Origin: a virus
Direction: 5' to 3' (one strand)
Length of the DNA stretch: 64,000 nt
Virus record (IMG/VR): IMGVR_UViG_3300037258_000147
Span: 1 to 64,000 of that record
Program-made: the position numbers and the translations under genes
Shown here: one piece after another, positions 7,676 through 16,274 of the stretch
How positions within the stretch are numbered: the stretch's first letter is position 1
Layout of the letters: each line of letters starts with the position of its first letter
The notes under the pieces: generated by a model
Databases searched by the model: none
Told to the model about the DNA's origin: nothing
What the model saw: only the letters and a program-made list of their open reading frames with translations

Positions 7676-10600
7676 TTACCGGTGCTCCAGTCTGATTATC
7701 GTACCAATTTTGTCCGTCATTCGAGCCAACGCGGTGACCCGTTTGTGCGTGAGTCGCGGTGTACAAATACGCAGCCTCTCTTTGAACAGCCGGAGGAATA
7801 TAAGACTGTGGCCCCGGCGCTGATCCGGGTATCATTCGAATAAACTTCTGAAATACTGGGTCTTTGGACCTTTCTTCTGGGGTTTCCTCTTTTTTTGCTT
7901 TAGTCAAGTATCGTTTTTGAGTTTTTATAGTTAGAGGAATTAAGGCTGCTTTCTCCGACGGATTAGCTAAATCCAGCATCTGAAGATACTGGGTTGCGGG
8001 CAAGCGAGAGGCTCGGCTGTACAGCAAAGCGATGTCGGGGGTCTTTCCTTGAGTGGACTTTACGTTATCTTGAATTTTCTTAAGTTCCGATTCCCGTAGT
8101 TGGTCCGTTTGGTAAGTTAACTTGTAAAGGTCGGGCCACGACAACTCTCCAGCCCGAACCTGATCCTCTATACGGAGGACTTGGCGATGTCTGGCTTGGG
8201 CCACCGGGTCCAAAGGTCCGTCCTCGCTATGACTGGAGGCCAAATCTGCCGCGAATTTTTGTGCCGGTGTTGAATAGGTTTGAGCGGTTCCCCCAACAGA
8301 TTTCCACGTTTGTCCTATGTTTCCAACCTCAGGGCCGCTGCCCGACATAGCTTGTCCGGCAGATTGGACCGGGATCGGGGCCATATTACGAAATACATCC
8401 GCCCACAAATCCTCTGGTGCTAGTTTACGACCATACTGGTCTCTTCCTTCAGACAATTCATCTAGTCCCCGAAATGTTGGAGACAAACGTCCCTTAATAA
8501 AACGAACGGGGTCCGAGGCCGCTGAAAGTAGATCGGTTGGTAGAGTTCTGATACCAAAAACCGTTTCCTTACCTTCTTTGTTCTTTACAGCCAGTCCAAA
8601 AGGAGCTTCGTAATGTGGGTTGCCAGTAGTTACTAAATTCAAAACACGTGAAACTCCCCAGAGCCCAAGAGCCATTTTAGCTACTTGGGCACGCCCAATC
8701 CCCCCTTCGTCTTTGTTAAATAATCTGGCACCAGAACGCATCTCTGACTCTAGCCAATCGGGGGCCAACAGCAGTAGCCGCCCCCAGTCCTGGCTCGTAG
8801 CAGCCCGACCCATTGCCCTCCAATTGATTCCACCAAATGTTTCGTTAGCGTGGGTACCTGCGGCTTTTGCTACCCTATCTACTGACCAATCTGGATGAGC
8901 AGATTCATACTGACGATACAACAACTCTATTGCTCTGGATTTCAAAGCCGGTATGTAACGCTTAAATAAAAAATCTTGATACCAGTCCAAAGCATTGGAC
9001 AAAGTTTTCCCGATTAAAGGCACCGACTTGATGATTCCGCCTCCCGCCGACACGCCTTCTGAGTGCTCTTGTAGCGCTTTGTAGTCGGTTCCTAGCGTGG
9101 CTCCGTGTTCTACGGCTTTGCGTAGAATAGTAGGAGAATAAGGATCGGAAGGATCAATTTTCTGCCCGTTCAAAACATCTGGTCCAGTTATGTGAAATGG
9201 ATTTATACCCGTCATAATTCCGCGTAATGCTTCTTGCGCCAAGTGGAAAGGTGACAGACTAAGCAAGGTCTGCTTCAATTTCGTCCCAGCGCCCAACAGA
9301 GCCTTGCCTATTGGATTAGAAGCAATAGCAGATTTTTCCAATCCTAATCTGTTCTGCAAATATTCAGCAAACTCCGGGTGCACACGCACGTCCGAGCGCA
9401 CGAATACCGGCGCTCCGTCAGCCGAGTTGGTGACGAAGTTCCAGCCCTTCATTGCGTTATTATCAAGGCTTATGTAATCTTGCGGGTCCCAAGCGTAAAG
9501 TTTCTTTAATCCGTCATTGAAATCTTTCAGCCCGGAAAAATCCTTATTCCCCAGCATGGACTTTAGATACATGATCTGGGTTCTTAACTTATTGTTTCCT
9601 ACTTCGTCGTATTTTGCATTGGTTCTTCCAGCTTGGTCCTCAAGTCTGTCTATGGCCGTGCCTATATTTCCTGGATTAACATAAGGAGTAATATCTCTTA
9701 TAGTTCCGTCGTCCAAAAATCTTTGCAAATCCCCGGACTTAGTAAGTTGGTCTACCACAGGGTCTGCAATATTTATTCTTCTTACTCTGTTCGGATCGAA
9801 ATACATCCGAGGGTCCTCGCCATTTTGTCCAGAAACCATTTGACCTTGACCAGAAAGAACTACCGCAGGACGGCCATCAGACCCTCTAGGAAACTTGTCT
9901 CTTAAAGTATCAATCAACTGCCGGTTTGCAGCAGCCTTGATTAAAGACGTACGTCCTTGAGCCGTGATTTGCACGGGGTCAAGGAACATTTCTTTCGGAG
10001 ATTTTAAGAGTGCGGTTAAGTTAGAGTCATAAACCCTTTGTCTAGCCATTGAAACATTAGTAGACAGTTTGCCTTGTTTGGCGTCGGACAAAATTACATT
10101 GCCTTGTGGATTAGTGTCTTGATATACACGAGTCATATAATCTTCTATATGTGAGTATAGAAGGTCGTTTGCCGAACCGATTTCGAAGTTCTTGGCCTGC
10201 TGCTCCCCTAAATATTTTGAAGCCGCGAGTTCTTTATCAGACAGTTCTCCGTTTGCTACCCTTCTAAGGGAGTTTAGAACGAGATTCTGGTAGTCTTTGG
10301 AATGATTCTTGAAAACATTCGACTTGATCTGTTCGTCAAGTTGTCCATTTAACGGACGGATTTGCGACTGGTTGAAGGCTACATAAGTGTCTTCTCCAGA
10401 ACCCTCCAGATTATTTTTGTAGACAAGTCCGTCGTAACCCTTGGATTGAAGATAAGATTTGACCTTTTCAAGTTCTTCGTTTTGCGCTTGTTGGAAAGAT
10501 GAAAAAAGTTTGTCTTTGATTTCCTGCTTGGACAGACCCTGTAATCCCTCAGGACCGCCGTAGATTTCTGTTTGCCGGTCGTTTAATCTCTTGGCTAGTT

Positions 10601-12341
10601 CGTCTTCCGTTCCCATTAGTTCTTGAGGAATTACTCCTTGTTTCACCAAGTCTGGGATTGTGGACATAGCGCTGCTGTGGGGAAACCCGTGGTCCTCTAT
10701 ACGAAGAGGATTGTTTATTCCAAGTCTAGCTTCAATTACATTACCAAGTTCTCTTCCAGAAGACCCGGCTGAGAACCTCTCAGCCAGACTTCTATCTGGG
10801 GTAAAATGCGCGCCTAGACCATCGGTTCTTGGCGGGCCTTCAAAACTTATCGGAGTACCATGAAAGACAATCGGGCTTAGTGGTAACCGCTCGTCTCTGC
10901 CAGCAGCTTCGGACAGGGCGTTAAACCATTCTGCGGCTTTGCCTTTATCTCCGCCAGTTACTACATGATGAAGGACAGAGGCTAGTTCAAGTTTCTTTTG
11001 GTTTGCTACCTCTGGAGTGTCTCCTAAAATTGGACGCGGGGATTCGTGGCCCAATAATTGTCGGCCAAGTTTGTCGATACTAATTCCGTGTTGTTCTGCT
11101 ACTACTTGGCTCGCTTCTCTTTCTTTATTAGCCCTGTCTATTGCCAGCCATTCATCATTTGGTCTGAACTTAGTGTTTTCTAGAATCGGTTTGAATAATT
11201 CACCGGCAGAATTCAGGGCATGTGATGTGCCTAAAATACCAAGACCGGCTCCGACAAACATCTCGGTTCCGTATTCCTTGGCCGCGTCGTAGTCCCCTTC
11301 TTTTAACGCATCCAAAAATCTCGGAGACATTTGAGACGCTACTTGTAGTTGTTGTAGAGTAAACCCGGTTGTCAATAAAGTCTTGGCAGTTTTGGCTGCG
11401 CGCAGACTTGTTGCTATAGGTAAATCTGGTACGGCCTTCCTGATGATCTGGAAAGCTCCTCGATCAATCGCATCCCCGCCCAGCAAATCTTGTTCAGTCA
11501 TCCCGTTGTTGTATAAAGCGGCCTGCGCTCTTTTCCACAACGTAGGATCAACACCAGCTTGTTTAACCGCGTCTTCAACCGGGCTGAAATCTTGGGTAGC
11601 TTTTCTGATAGTTTGACTAGCATCAGAAAGTTGTTTAATCTGGTCTTCAGAAAACCCGGAGGCAGTGAGTTGTTTTTGGACTGCTTCTTCCCCGAATTTA
11701 TTAGACAGGTCTATGGGGCCTAGTTTTAACTTGGCGTCATTGACTAACTTAACTAACTCATCTCCCCCCTTAGCCTTAAGAGCGTCTGTAATAACCGGCT
11801 CAATAGGCTTCAGGTCTTTTTGAGCCTGAAGTGCTGCTTGAGATGCTTTTACGATCTGAGGGATTTCTTCGGCTGCAAATTCTCCAGTTTCTTTTAAAGC
11901 TGTGACCCCCGCTGATTCTAAAAGCCCGCCCCCGCCAAATGTAGCAGCCGTAAGAGCTAAAGACAAAGGAGACGTAAGCCCGGAAGCTATATGCTCCAAT
12001 CCTCTTTCAAACCCACCAGCACCTTGTCTGTTTTCTGGAAGCCCGAATAACGATTCGGTTAGAGGAGTGTTGGCAAAATCCCAGGCACGTTTGTACCATG
12101 GTTGGTTAGGGTCTTCGTATAAATGAGACTCAGGTTGTCCATTTTCCGGACTAGAAGAATCTGGGGACCCTACTACAGCAAATCCGTTTTCATCGAAAGC
12201 AGGACTTGAAGACGAAAAAGGGCGGGGACTCGGTGAAGAGCCTCCGCCCACTATTTGAAATCCATTTTGGTCTACACCCGAAGAAGCCGTTGGAGTTGCT
12301 CCAACTATCGGAAAACCATTAGCATCTGTCTGTGAATTCAT
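7668..12341 (-). CDS. giant ejection/polyvalent virion protein with ADP-ribosyltransferase-like domain
   Basis: 1557 residues, the largest gene here. The N terminus has three short repeats of the form D-x-N-G-F-x-I/V-V-G (about residues 6-57). Residues about 490-665 match the ADP-ribosyltransferase domain of phage polyvalent proteins: VFHGTPISF, LGAHFTPDRSLAERF, NNPLRIEDHG, then SKGYDGLVYKNNLEGSGEDTYVAFNQSQIRP. The middle (about 950-1300) is rich in amphipathic helices, with LSLSPFHLAQEALRGIMTG and LFLKRY-like stretches; the C terminus is charged and helical. Size and operon position fit an internal protein injected with DNA. The ART domain could modify host targets at entry. Domain assignment is by motif reading only. 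Confidence 0.7.
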   Translation of the reverse strand: MNSQTDANGFPIVGATPTASSGVDQNGFQIVGGGSSPSPRPFSSSSPAFDENGFAVVGSPDSSSPENGQPESHLYEDPNQPWYKRAWDFANTPLTESLFGLPENRQGAGGFERGLEHIASGLTSPLSLALTAATFGGGGLLESAGVTALKETGEFAAEEIPQIVKASQAALQAQKDLKPIEPVITDALKAKGGDELVKLVNDAKLKLGPIDLSNKFGEEAVQKQLTASGFSEDQIKQLSDASQTIRKATQDFSPVEDAVKQAGVDPTLWKRAQAALYNNGMTEQDLLGGDAIDRGAFQIIRKAVPDLPIATSLRAAKTAKTLLTTGFTLQQLQVASQMSPRFLDALKEGDYDAAKEYGTEMFVGAGLGILGTSHALNSAGELFKPILENTKFRPNDEWLAIDRANKEREASQVVAEQHGISIDKLGRQLLGHESPRPILGDTPEVANQKKLELASVLHHVVTGGDKGKAAEWFNALSEAAGRDERLPLSPIVFHGTPISFEGPPRTDGLGAHFTPDRSLAERFSAGSSGRELGNVIEARLGINNPLRIEDHGFPHSSAMSTIPDLVKQGVIPQELMGTEDELAKRLNDRQTEIYGGPEGLQGLSKQEIKDKLFSSFQQAQNEELEKVKSYLQSKGYDGLVYKNNLEGSGEDTYVAFNQSQIRPLNGQLDEQIKSNVFKNHSKDYQNLVLNSLRRVANGELSDKELAASKYLGEQQAKNFEIGSANDLLYSHIEDYMTRVYQDTNPQGNVILSDAKQGKLSTNVSMARQRVYDSNLTALLKSPKEMFLDPVQITAQGRTSLIKAAANRQLIDTLRDKFPRGSDGRPAVVLSGQGQMVSGQNGEDPRMYFDPNRVRRINIADPVVDQLTKSGDLQRFLDDGTIRDITPYVNPGNIGTAIDRLEDQAGRTNAKYDEVGNNKLRTQIMYLKSMLGNKDFSGLKDFNDGLKKLYAWDPQDYISLDNNAMKGWNFVTNSADGAPVFVRSDVRVHPEFAEYLQNRLGLEKSAIASNPIGKALLGAGTKLKQTLLSLSPFHLAQEALRGIMTGINPFHITGPDVLNGQKIDPSDPYSPTILRKAVEHGATLGTDYKALQEHSEGVSAGGGIIKSVPLIGKTLSNALDWYQDFLFKRYIPALKSRAIELLYRQYESAHPDWSVDRVAKAAGTHANETFGGINWRAMGRAATSQDWGRLLLLAPDWLESEMRSGARLFNKDEGGIGRAQVAKMALGLWGVSRVLNLVTTGNPHYEAPFGLAVKNKEGKETVFGIRTLPTDLLSAASDPVRFIKGRLSPTFRGLDELSEGRDQYGRKLAPEDLWADVFRNMAPIPVQSAGQAMSGSGPEVGNIGQTWKSVGGTAQTYSTPAQKFAADLASSHSEDGPLDPVAQARHRQVLRIEDQVRAGELSWPDLYKLTYQTDQLRESELKKIQDNVKSTQGKTPDIALLYSRASRLPATQYLQMLDLANPSEKAALIPLTIKTQKRYLTKAKKEETPEERSKDPVFQKFIRMIPGSAPGPQSYIPPAVQREAAYLYTATHAQTGHRVGSNDGQNWYDNQTGAPVNG
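12137..12151. repeat. GTCCA-N5-TGGAC palindrome, near copy in coding sequence
   Basis: GTCCATTTTCCGGAC, one mismatch, read as SPENGQ about 65 codons into the giant ejection protein. Confidence 0.55.
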
Positions 12342-12373
12342 GCTACCTTTTTATTTTTATTATTCTGCCGTTT

Positions 12374-14095
12374 TCAATAGGAATTTCCTTTGGTCAGGTC
12401 CATCCCCGCCAAAGACTCACTAGGTGTTTGCGGCGGTTTTGCAGGAGCAACTGAGACAACTTTTCCTTGCGCTATCGGGGCTGTCTGGAAAGACGGATTA
12501 GCTTTGCTTGATTCATAATCCGAACGACTGACATCTGTCGTGCTCCCATCAGGAAGTTGTATTGTTAACGTATCATCAGGACTTCCCGCTCCGGCTGATC
12601 CTACTTTTTTATACCCCAATTTAGTGGCCTTATCTATTTGTTCTTGAGTAGCCGCTATAACTTGCTGTCCTTGGGGGTTAATAAAGGTAACTGGCTGAAC
12701 CTGGGCGGACGGGGGAACAAAAATGCTATGTTTCCTAGCATCGTCTAGTTGTTCTTGGAGATTAGAAGCTCTTTGTTGCGCCGATCCTGATATTGCAGAA
12801 TCGTTGCTAGACAACTGTTCCTTCAAATTCGGGTCATTTAATTCAGTTCTATACCCATCAATATCTTTCTGAATTTGAGGCTGCATTGCTACGATTTCTT
12901 CTGGAGTTAGATTTGCTTTGTCCCAATCTCCTTTTGAAGCGGCTAGTTTGGTTTGAGCAGATTCCCCGAGTTTTTCTTGTTTTAGCTCTAGGGACCGAAC
13001 AGCCGCTTCGTCGCCCGAGGCCGCTGCTGCTGCGTTAGATGCTCCTGTTCTAGCCAATAATTCTGTTAATTCATCAGAGTTTTTCTTCGTTTGGAAATCA
13101 TTATCCGCTTTGGCCTTGGAGTCTGCCTTCATTCTAGTATTTTGTACGTTTAAAGAAGTCAGAGCAGAGTACGGCAGCATATACTGCCCGTCTGAGTTTT
13201 TCTTCATGTTGGACAGAAGATTGGGGTTCATGTCCAAAAGCCCGGAGTCTTTCCAGTCTTTTATTAGAGACGAAGGGACTACTACATTTCCTTTTGGATC
13301 GTAAGCAGACCATTGAGTTTGATAACTTACCCTATTGTCTGAATCAACGTAACTTGTAACTCCGCTAGGCTGCCAGTCTAAAGACGCCGACCCGGGGTGA
13401 TTCTTGATATAATTTTCATGGTCGGTTTCTGAAATATTCGAAACTACTGGAGTTAATCCGGTTTCTTGGTACGACTGGATAATTGGTTTTGCGTCTTCAA
13501 CTAACTGCTTATGAGAAGTATAATCCCCGGACTGTATATCATGCAGGGTCTTTAATTTCTCCAGATTATACATGGAAATCTGGGCTTTGCGCAGTTGTTC
13601 TTCGGACGCTTGGGACTGCGCCTTTTGCTGGTTTTCAAATTGCTGTTGGGCTTGTTGATCTTGTCTTTGTTGGTTTTCCTGAGATTGTTTTCCAGCCGCA
13701 GCCGCCCCATTACTAATTGAGGCCCACGGGCTACCAGCCCCTTTAGACTCGGCGGTTTCTCCAGCAGTTCCCATCCCGGCCAAAGCTCCTGCTAAGATAC
13801 TCCTGAAGAGTTGTCCCGGTTTATTAGGAACTTGGATAGGTACAGGCCCGTCGGGGGTCTGCTGATATTGAGTAGAAGTCCCCGAGGCTATGTGGTGAAA
13901 CGCTTGACCTATAGCAGCCATTTTAGATACATGCTGGGCTACTGGGGTTGGTACTGTTACCGTAGGCGGAGTAGGGGCCTGCTGCGTCGGCTGATTCGGA
14001 ATTTGATTAGGGGTCGAATCGGACTGCACTTGCGGGCCACCCATTCCATTTTGTGGACTAGGGGGAGTTGGAGAATTGGGCGGGAAAAACGGCAT
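12374..14095 (-). CDS. Gln-rich internal virion protein
   Basis: 573 residues. A Pro/Gln-rich N terminus is followed by ILAGALAGMGTAGETAESKGAGSPW (a Gly/Ala-rich, possibly membrane-active segment, residues about 97-121). A long Gln/Lys/Ala-rich helical region (QENQQRQDQQAQQQFENQQK) then runs to the end. The composition resembles T7 gp15/gp16-type ejection proteins that form a trans-envelope conduit. Exact homology is not claimed. It is cotranscribed with its neighbours; a palindrome near copy (14044-14058) lies in codons 13-18 as SPQNGM. Confidence 0.55.
   Translation of the reverse strand: MPFFPPNSPTPPSPQNGMGGPQVQSDSTPNQIPNQPTQQAPTPPTVTVPTPVAQHVSKMAAIGQAFHHIASGTSTQYQQTPDGPVPIQVPNKPGQLFRSILAGALAGMGTAGETAESKGAGSPWASISNGAAAAGKQSQENQQRQDQQAQQQFENQQKAQSQASEEQLRKAQISMYNLEKLKTLHDIQSGDYTSHKQLVEDAKPIIQSYQETGLTPVVSNISETDHENYIKNHPGSASLDWQPSGVTSYVDSDNRVSYQTQWSAYDPKGNVVVPSSLIKDWKDSGLLDMNPNLLSNMKKNSDGQYMLPYSALTSLNVQNTRMKADSKAKADNDFQTKKNSDELTELLARTGASNAAAAASGDEAAVRSLELKQEKLGESAQTKLAASKGDWDKANLTPEEIVAMQPQIQKDIDGYRTELNDPNLKEQLSSNDSAISGSAQQRASNLQEQLDDARKHSIFVPPSAQVQPVTFINPQGQQVIAATQEQIDKATKLGYKKVGSAGAGSPDDTLTIQLPDGSTTDVSRSDYESSKANPSFQTAPIAQGKVVSVAPAKPPQTPSESLAGMDLTKGNSY
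14044..14058. repeat. GTCCA-N5-TGGAC palindrome, near copy in coding sequence
   Basis: TTCCATTTTGTGGAC, one arm mismatch, near the 5' end of the Gln-rich protein gene (SPQNGM). Confidence 0.45.
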
Positions 14096-14487
14096 TATTT
14101 TTTATCCTCCACAAACCACGAAAGCGGGGTTGTGAGTTGAATATTCTGATCCTTCAAAGCTCTACGCAAGAATTTAACGATTTTTTGCTGCGAGCCTACC
14201 TCGGAAATTCCAAACACCCGTAAGATGTTCTCAAGTTTGTCGTCGGATTTTACTCCGGCCCTAGACTCGCCGCGTATCTTTATTTCTAAATCGAACAACC
14301 CGGCTCTTAGTCCTGCAAGAGATGAGTTGAATACACGAGTTCCATCTTCAGTAATCTCATTTTTACCAGGTCTGGAGAAACTTTTCACGAGTAAGGGGTT
14401 TCTGAGTTGATAGGCAGTAGAGTCCGGGTTATTCCAACCCTTCCAGTCCGAAATTGCGTCTAGTAATCCTTCAATTTTATTGACCAT
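14095..14487 (-). CDS. hypothetical virion-operon protein
   Basis: 130 residues from ATG 14487, which overlaps the upstream TAA (TAATG); an earlier in-frame ATG would run through the neighbour. Mixed alpha/beta with SDWKGWNNPDSTAYQLRNP near the start and VGSQQKIVKFLRRALKDQN near the end. No family recognised. Its place between two putative ejection proteins suggests a virion component or chaperone. Confidence 0.55.
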   Translation of the reverse strand: MVNKIEGLLDAISDWKGWNNPDSTAYQLRNPLLVKSFSRPGKNEITEDGTRVFNSSLAGLRAGLFDLEIKIRGESRAGVKSDDKLENILRVFGISEVGSQQKIVKFLRRALKDQNIQLTTPLSWFVEDKK

Positions 14488-15233
14488 TATACTTTTTTCG
14501 CCAGACTGCCGCCCACACCGCCCGTAAAGGAATCTAGTCCAGCGCCTAGCGCTCCACCCAAAAGACCGCCTACGACGTTCCAAGGGCTTGCAGCGTTGTT
14601 CATTTGTTGAACTTGGGAAGCAGAGTCAAAAGCTGAACTTCCAGCGCCTGTAGCCTGCCCGGCGTATCCGGTAGGGTTATACATGCCAGCCACGCCTTGT
14701 TCTTCTCCTAAAGCAGACTGGTACTGGTTATATCCTTGCTGATATCCAGCTTGTTGGACGCCCATTAGCTGGTTTGAAGCCTGATTAGCGCCTGCTGCGG
14801 CCAGACTAGCTTGTTGTGCGGCTTGTGCGCCTGAAGGGAGGTAAGAATTTCCACCCCCAGCGGTTGCTTGGTTGGCTTTAAGGGCCTGAGAAGCGGCGGC
14901 ATACTGTTGTCCAGTTCCTTGTACGGCCTGAGAATTTAAATTATTGGTTTCGGCAGTCGAAAAGCCAAATTGATTAGGGCCTGCGTTTATAATCGGGGAC
15001 AGGGTATTATTCAAACTCGAAAGAATATTTGACTGTTGGGCAAATTGGGTGTTATAATCATTCGTAAGGGTTGAATAATATTGAGCCTGTTGATTAGCCA
15101 GATTCTCTTGGGAAGCCGAAGCACCTTTCAATAAAGCAATTTGTCCATAAAATGGACTAGAGTTTTGGATCACGCGGATATAACGGCCCTGTCTTTGTGA
15201 CCACTCAAATTCGATCCGCGTATAAATTTGCAT
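14487..15233 (-). CDS. ejection-type protein with C-terminal glycine zipper
   Basis: 248 residues with AAAGGA upstream of ATG 15233. The centre is Ala/Gln/Ser-rich and helical (LANQQAQYYSTLTNDYN, AAQQASLAAAGANQ). The last 25 residues, VVGGLLGGALGAGLDSF then GGVGGSLA, are a glycine-zipper, membrane-inserting pattern found in small ejection proteins (P22 gp7/T7 gp14 type by analogy). Likely inserts in the host envelope during DNA delivery. A palindrome copy at 15143-15157 is read as SPFYGQ. Confidence 0.6.
   Translation of the reverse strand: MQIYTRIEFEWSQRQGRYIRVIQNSSPFYGQIALLKGASASQENLANQQAQYYSTLTNDYNTQFAQQSNILSSLNNTLSPIINAGPNQFGFSTAETNNLNSQAVQGTGQQYAAASQALKANQATAGGGNSYLPSGAQAAQQASLAAAGANQASNQLMGVQQAGYQQGYNQYQSALGEEQGVAGMYNPTGYAGQATGAGSSAFDSASQVQQMNNAASPWNVVGGLLGGALGAGLDSFTGGVGGSLAKKV
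15143..15157. repeat. GTCCA-N5-TGGAC palindrome, exact copy in coding sequence
   Basis: GTCCATAAAATGGAC, read on the minus strand as SPFYGQ around codons 26-31 of the glycine-zipper protein. Confidence 0.85.
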
Positions 15234-15292
15234 TTTTTAGTCCTTTGGCATATAATGTTTTTGGAGATGGAAATTATTGGCAGGCGTTGAAC

Positions 15293-15703
15293 TTAATCGG
15301 CCAAAAGATCGGCCAGTTTAACTCGGTAGACCTTCAGCGGAACTTCTTCGAAAATATGGTTCGTAGCAAACTCGTTAGTTTTTTCGTCCGAGCCGAGAAA
15401 ATAAATCTCACCAGCCCCAGAAAGGTGTGCTTGTGTGATTGCGTTCTGAGTTAGTTCCCTGAGAGCCGACGAAATACGAATAGAATCTAAGCCCGGTCTT
15501 GGGGCCAAACTCTCCAGCATCGCCGGTCTTTGAATTGTCTGGAAAGCTACTGGGCCTGTTTTATCGTAGGCGCACCAAGTAACTGACGCCGGGTATAACG
15601 GAACTTGGGGGTCGAACTCGTTCTTGTCTTTATTTTCCAGGCTCCAATCGAGGAAAAGTTGTCCTTCATTCGGTTGGATTGGCCGGACAAAAATAGGGTT
15701 CAC
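15293..15703 (-). CDS. GNAT-like N-acetyltransferase family protein
   Basis: 136 residues. FVRPIQPNEGQLFLDWSLENKDKNEF at the N terminus, TWCAYDKTGPVAFQTIQRPAMLESLAPRPG in the middle and a C-terminal ALRELTQNAITQAHLSGAGEIYFLGSDEKTNEF helix-strand pair match the small phage GNAT-like family. The acetyl-CoA P-loop (QxxGxG/A) is weak. It sits among virion genes and overlaps its upstream neighbour by four bases; function unknown, perhaps virion protein modification. Confidence 0.5.
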   Translation of the reverse strand: MNPIFVRPIQPNEGQLFLDWSLENKDKNEFDPQVPLYPASVTWCAYDKTGPVAFQTIQRPAMLESLAPRPGLDSIRISSALRELTQNAITQAHLSGAGEIYFLGSDEKTNEFATNHIFEEVPLKVYRVKLADLLAD

Positions 15704-15999
15704 GGAATCCTGCTTAACACTACATTCATACTGTCGGCCAGCCGAGAGAAGCCGTCCTTTACGTCCTCTCTCAGGCCCGAGATGTTTTCGTTAGTGTGTT
15801 CTAGTTCTATTTGAATATGCGGAAGGTGGTTTGTCATAACTATATTCATGTCCGCTCGCAACGCTGGCAAGTCCTCGGCCCAGACCTCGACTTTTCTAAA
15901 TATCCGGTTTGCCCGGTATAGAAAAACAAGGATAACGGACCACGATAACATACTAGACCAATGCGCGGACAGCCAGTCCATGGGGTTCCAAGGTTGCAT
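15700..15999 (-). CDS. small membrane protein with coiled coil
   Basis: 99 residues. A hydrophobic segment near the N terminus (MLSWSVILVFLYRA) is followed by a helical heptad-rich region from WAEDLPALRADMNIV to LREDVKDGFSRLADSM. One membrane pass with a long coiled coil fits a spanin-like or holin-accessory role by analogy; neither is proven. Confidence 0.5.
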   Translation of the reverse strand: MQPWNPMDWLSAHWSSMLSWSVILVFLYRANRIFRKVEVWAEDLPALRADMNIVMTNHLPHIQIELEHTNENISGLREDVKDGFSRLADSMNVVLSRIP

Positions 16000-16011
16000 A
16001 CGAAGCCTTAA

Positions 16012-16245
16012 TTAAGATATAGGTTTTAGTGGAGAAAACCGGTACTGCGGAATTCTTCCTCCGGCATAATACTGGCGGAGTGAATCAGATGCTGGTATAA
16101 CAAGGTTGGGTAATGGGGTTCGTAAAATCGGACTCATTCCGGGGAATGCTGGAGACAAGGGAGGTTTTATTCCTTGAAGCGGCGTAGTAATCGGCGGGTC
16201 CGGAGAAATCGGGCGAAGTTTTAGTCTGGATGATATTGAGGGCAT
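16012..16245 (-). CDS. proline-rich small protein
   Basis: 77 residues from ATG 16245, which has GGGAT 7 bases upstream; a longer frame from 16347 would overlap the next gene by 70 bases. Composition is Pro/Leu/Ser-rich (PISPDPPITTPLQGIKPPLSP). No family recognised. Confidence 0.45.
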   Translation of the reverse strand: MPSISSRLKLRPISPDPPITTPLQGIKPPLSPAFPGMSPILRTPLPNLVIPASDSLRQYYAGGRIPQYRFSPLKPIS

Positions 16246-16274
16246 TTTGATATCCCAAGTCTGAGTTGTTAATT

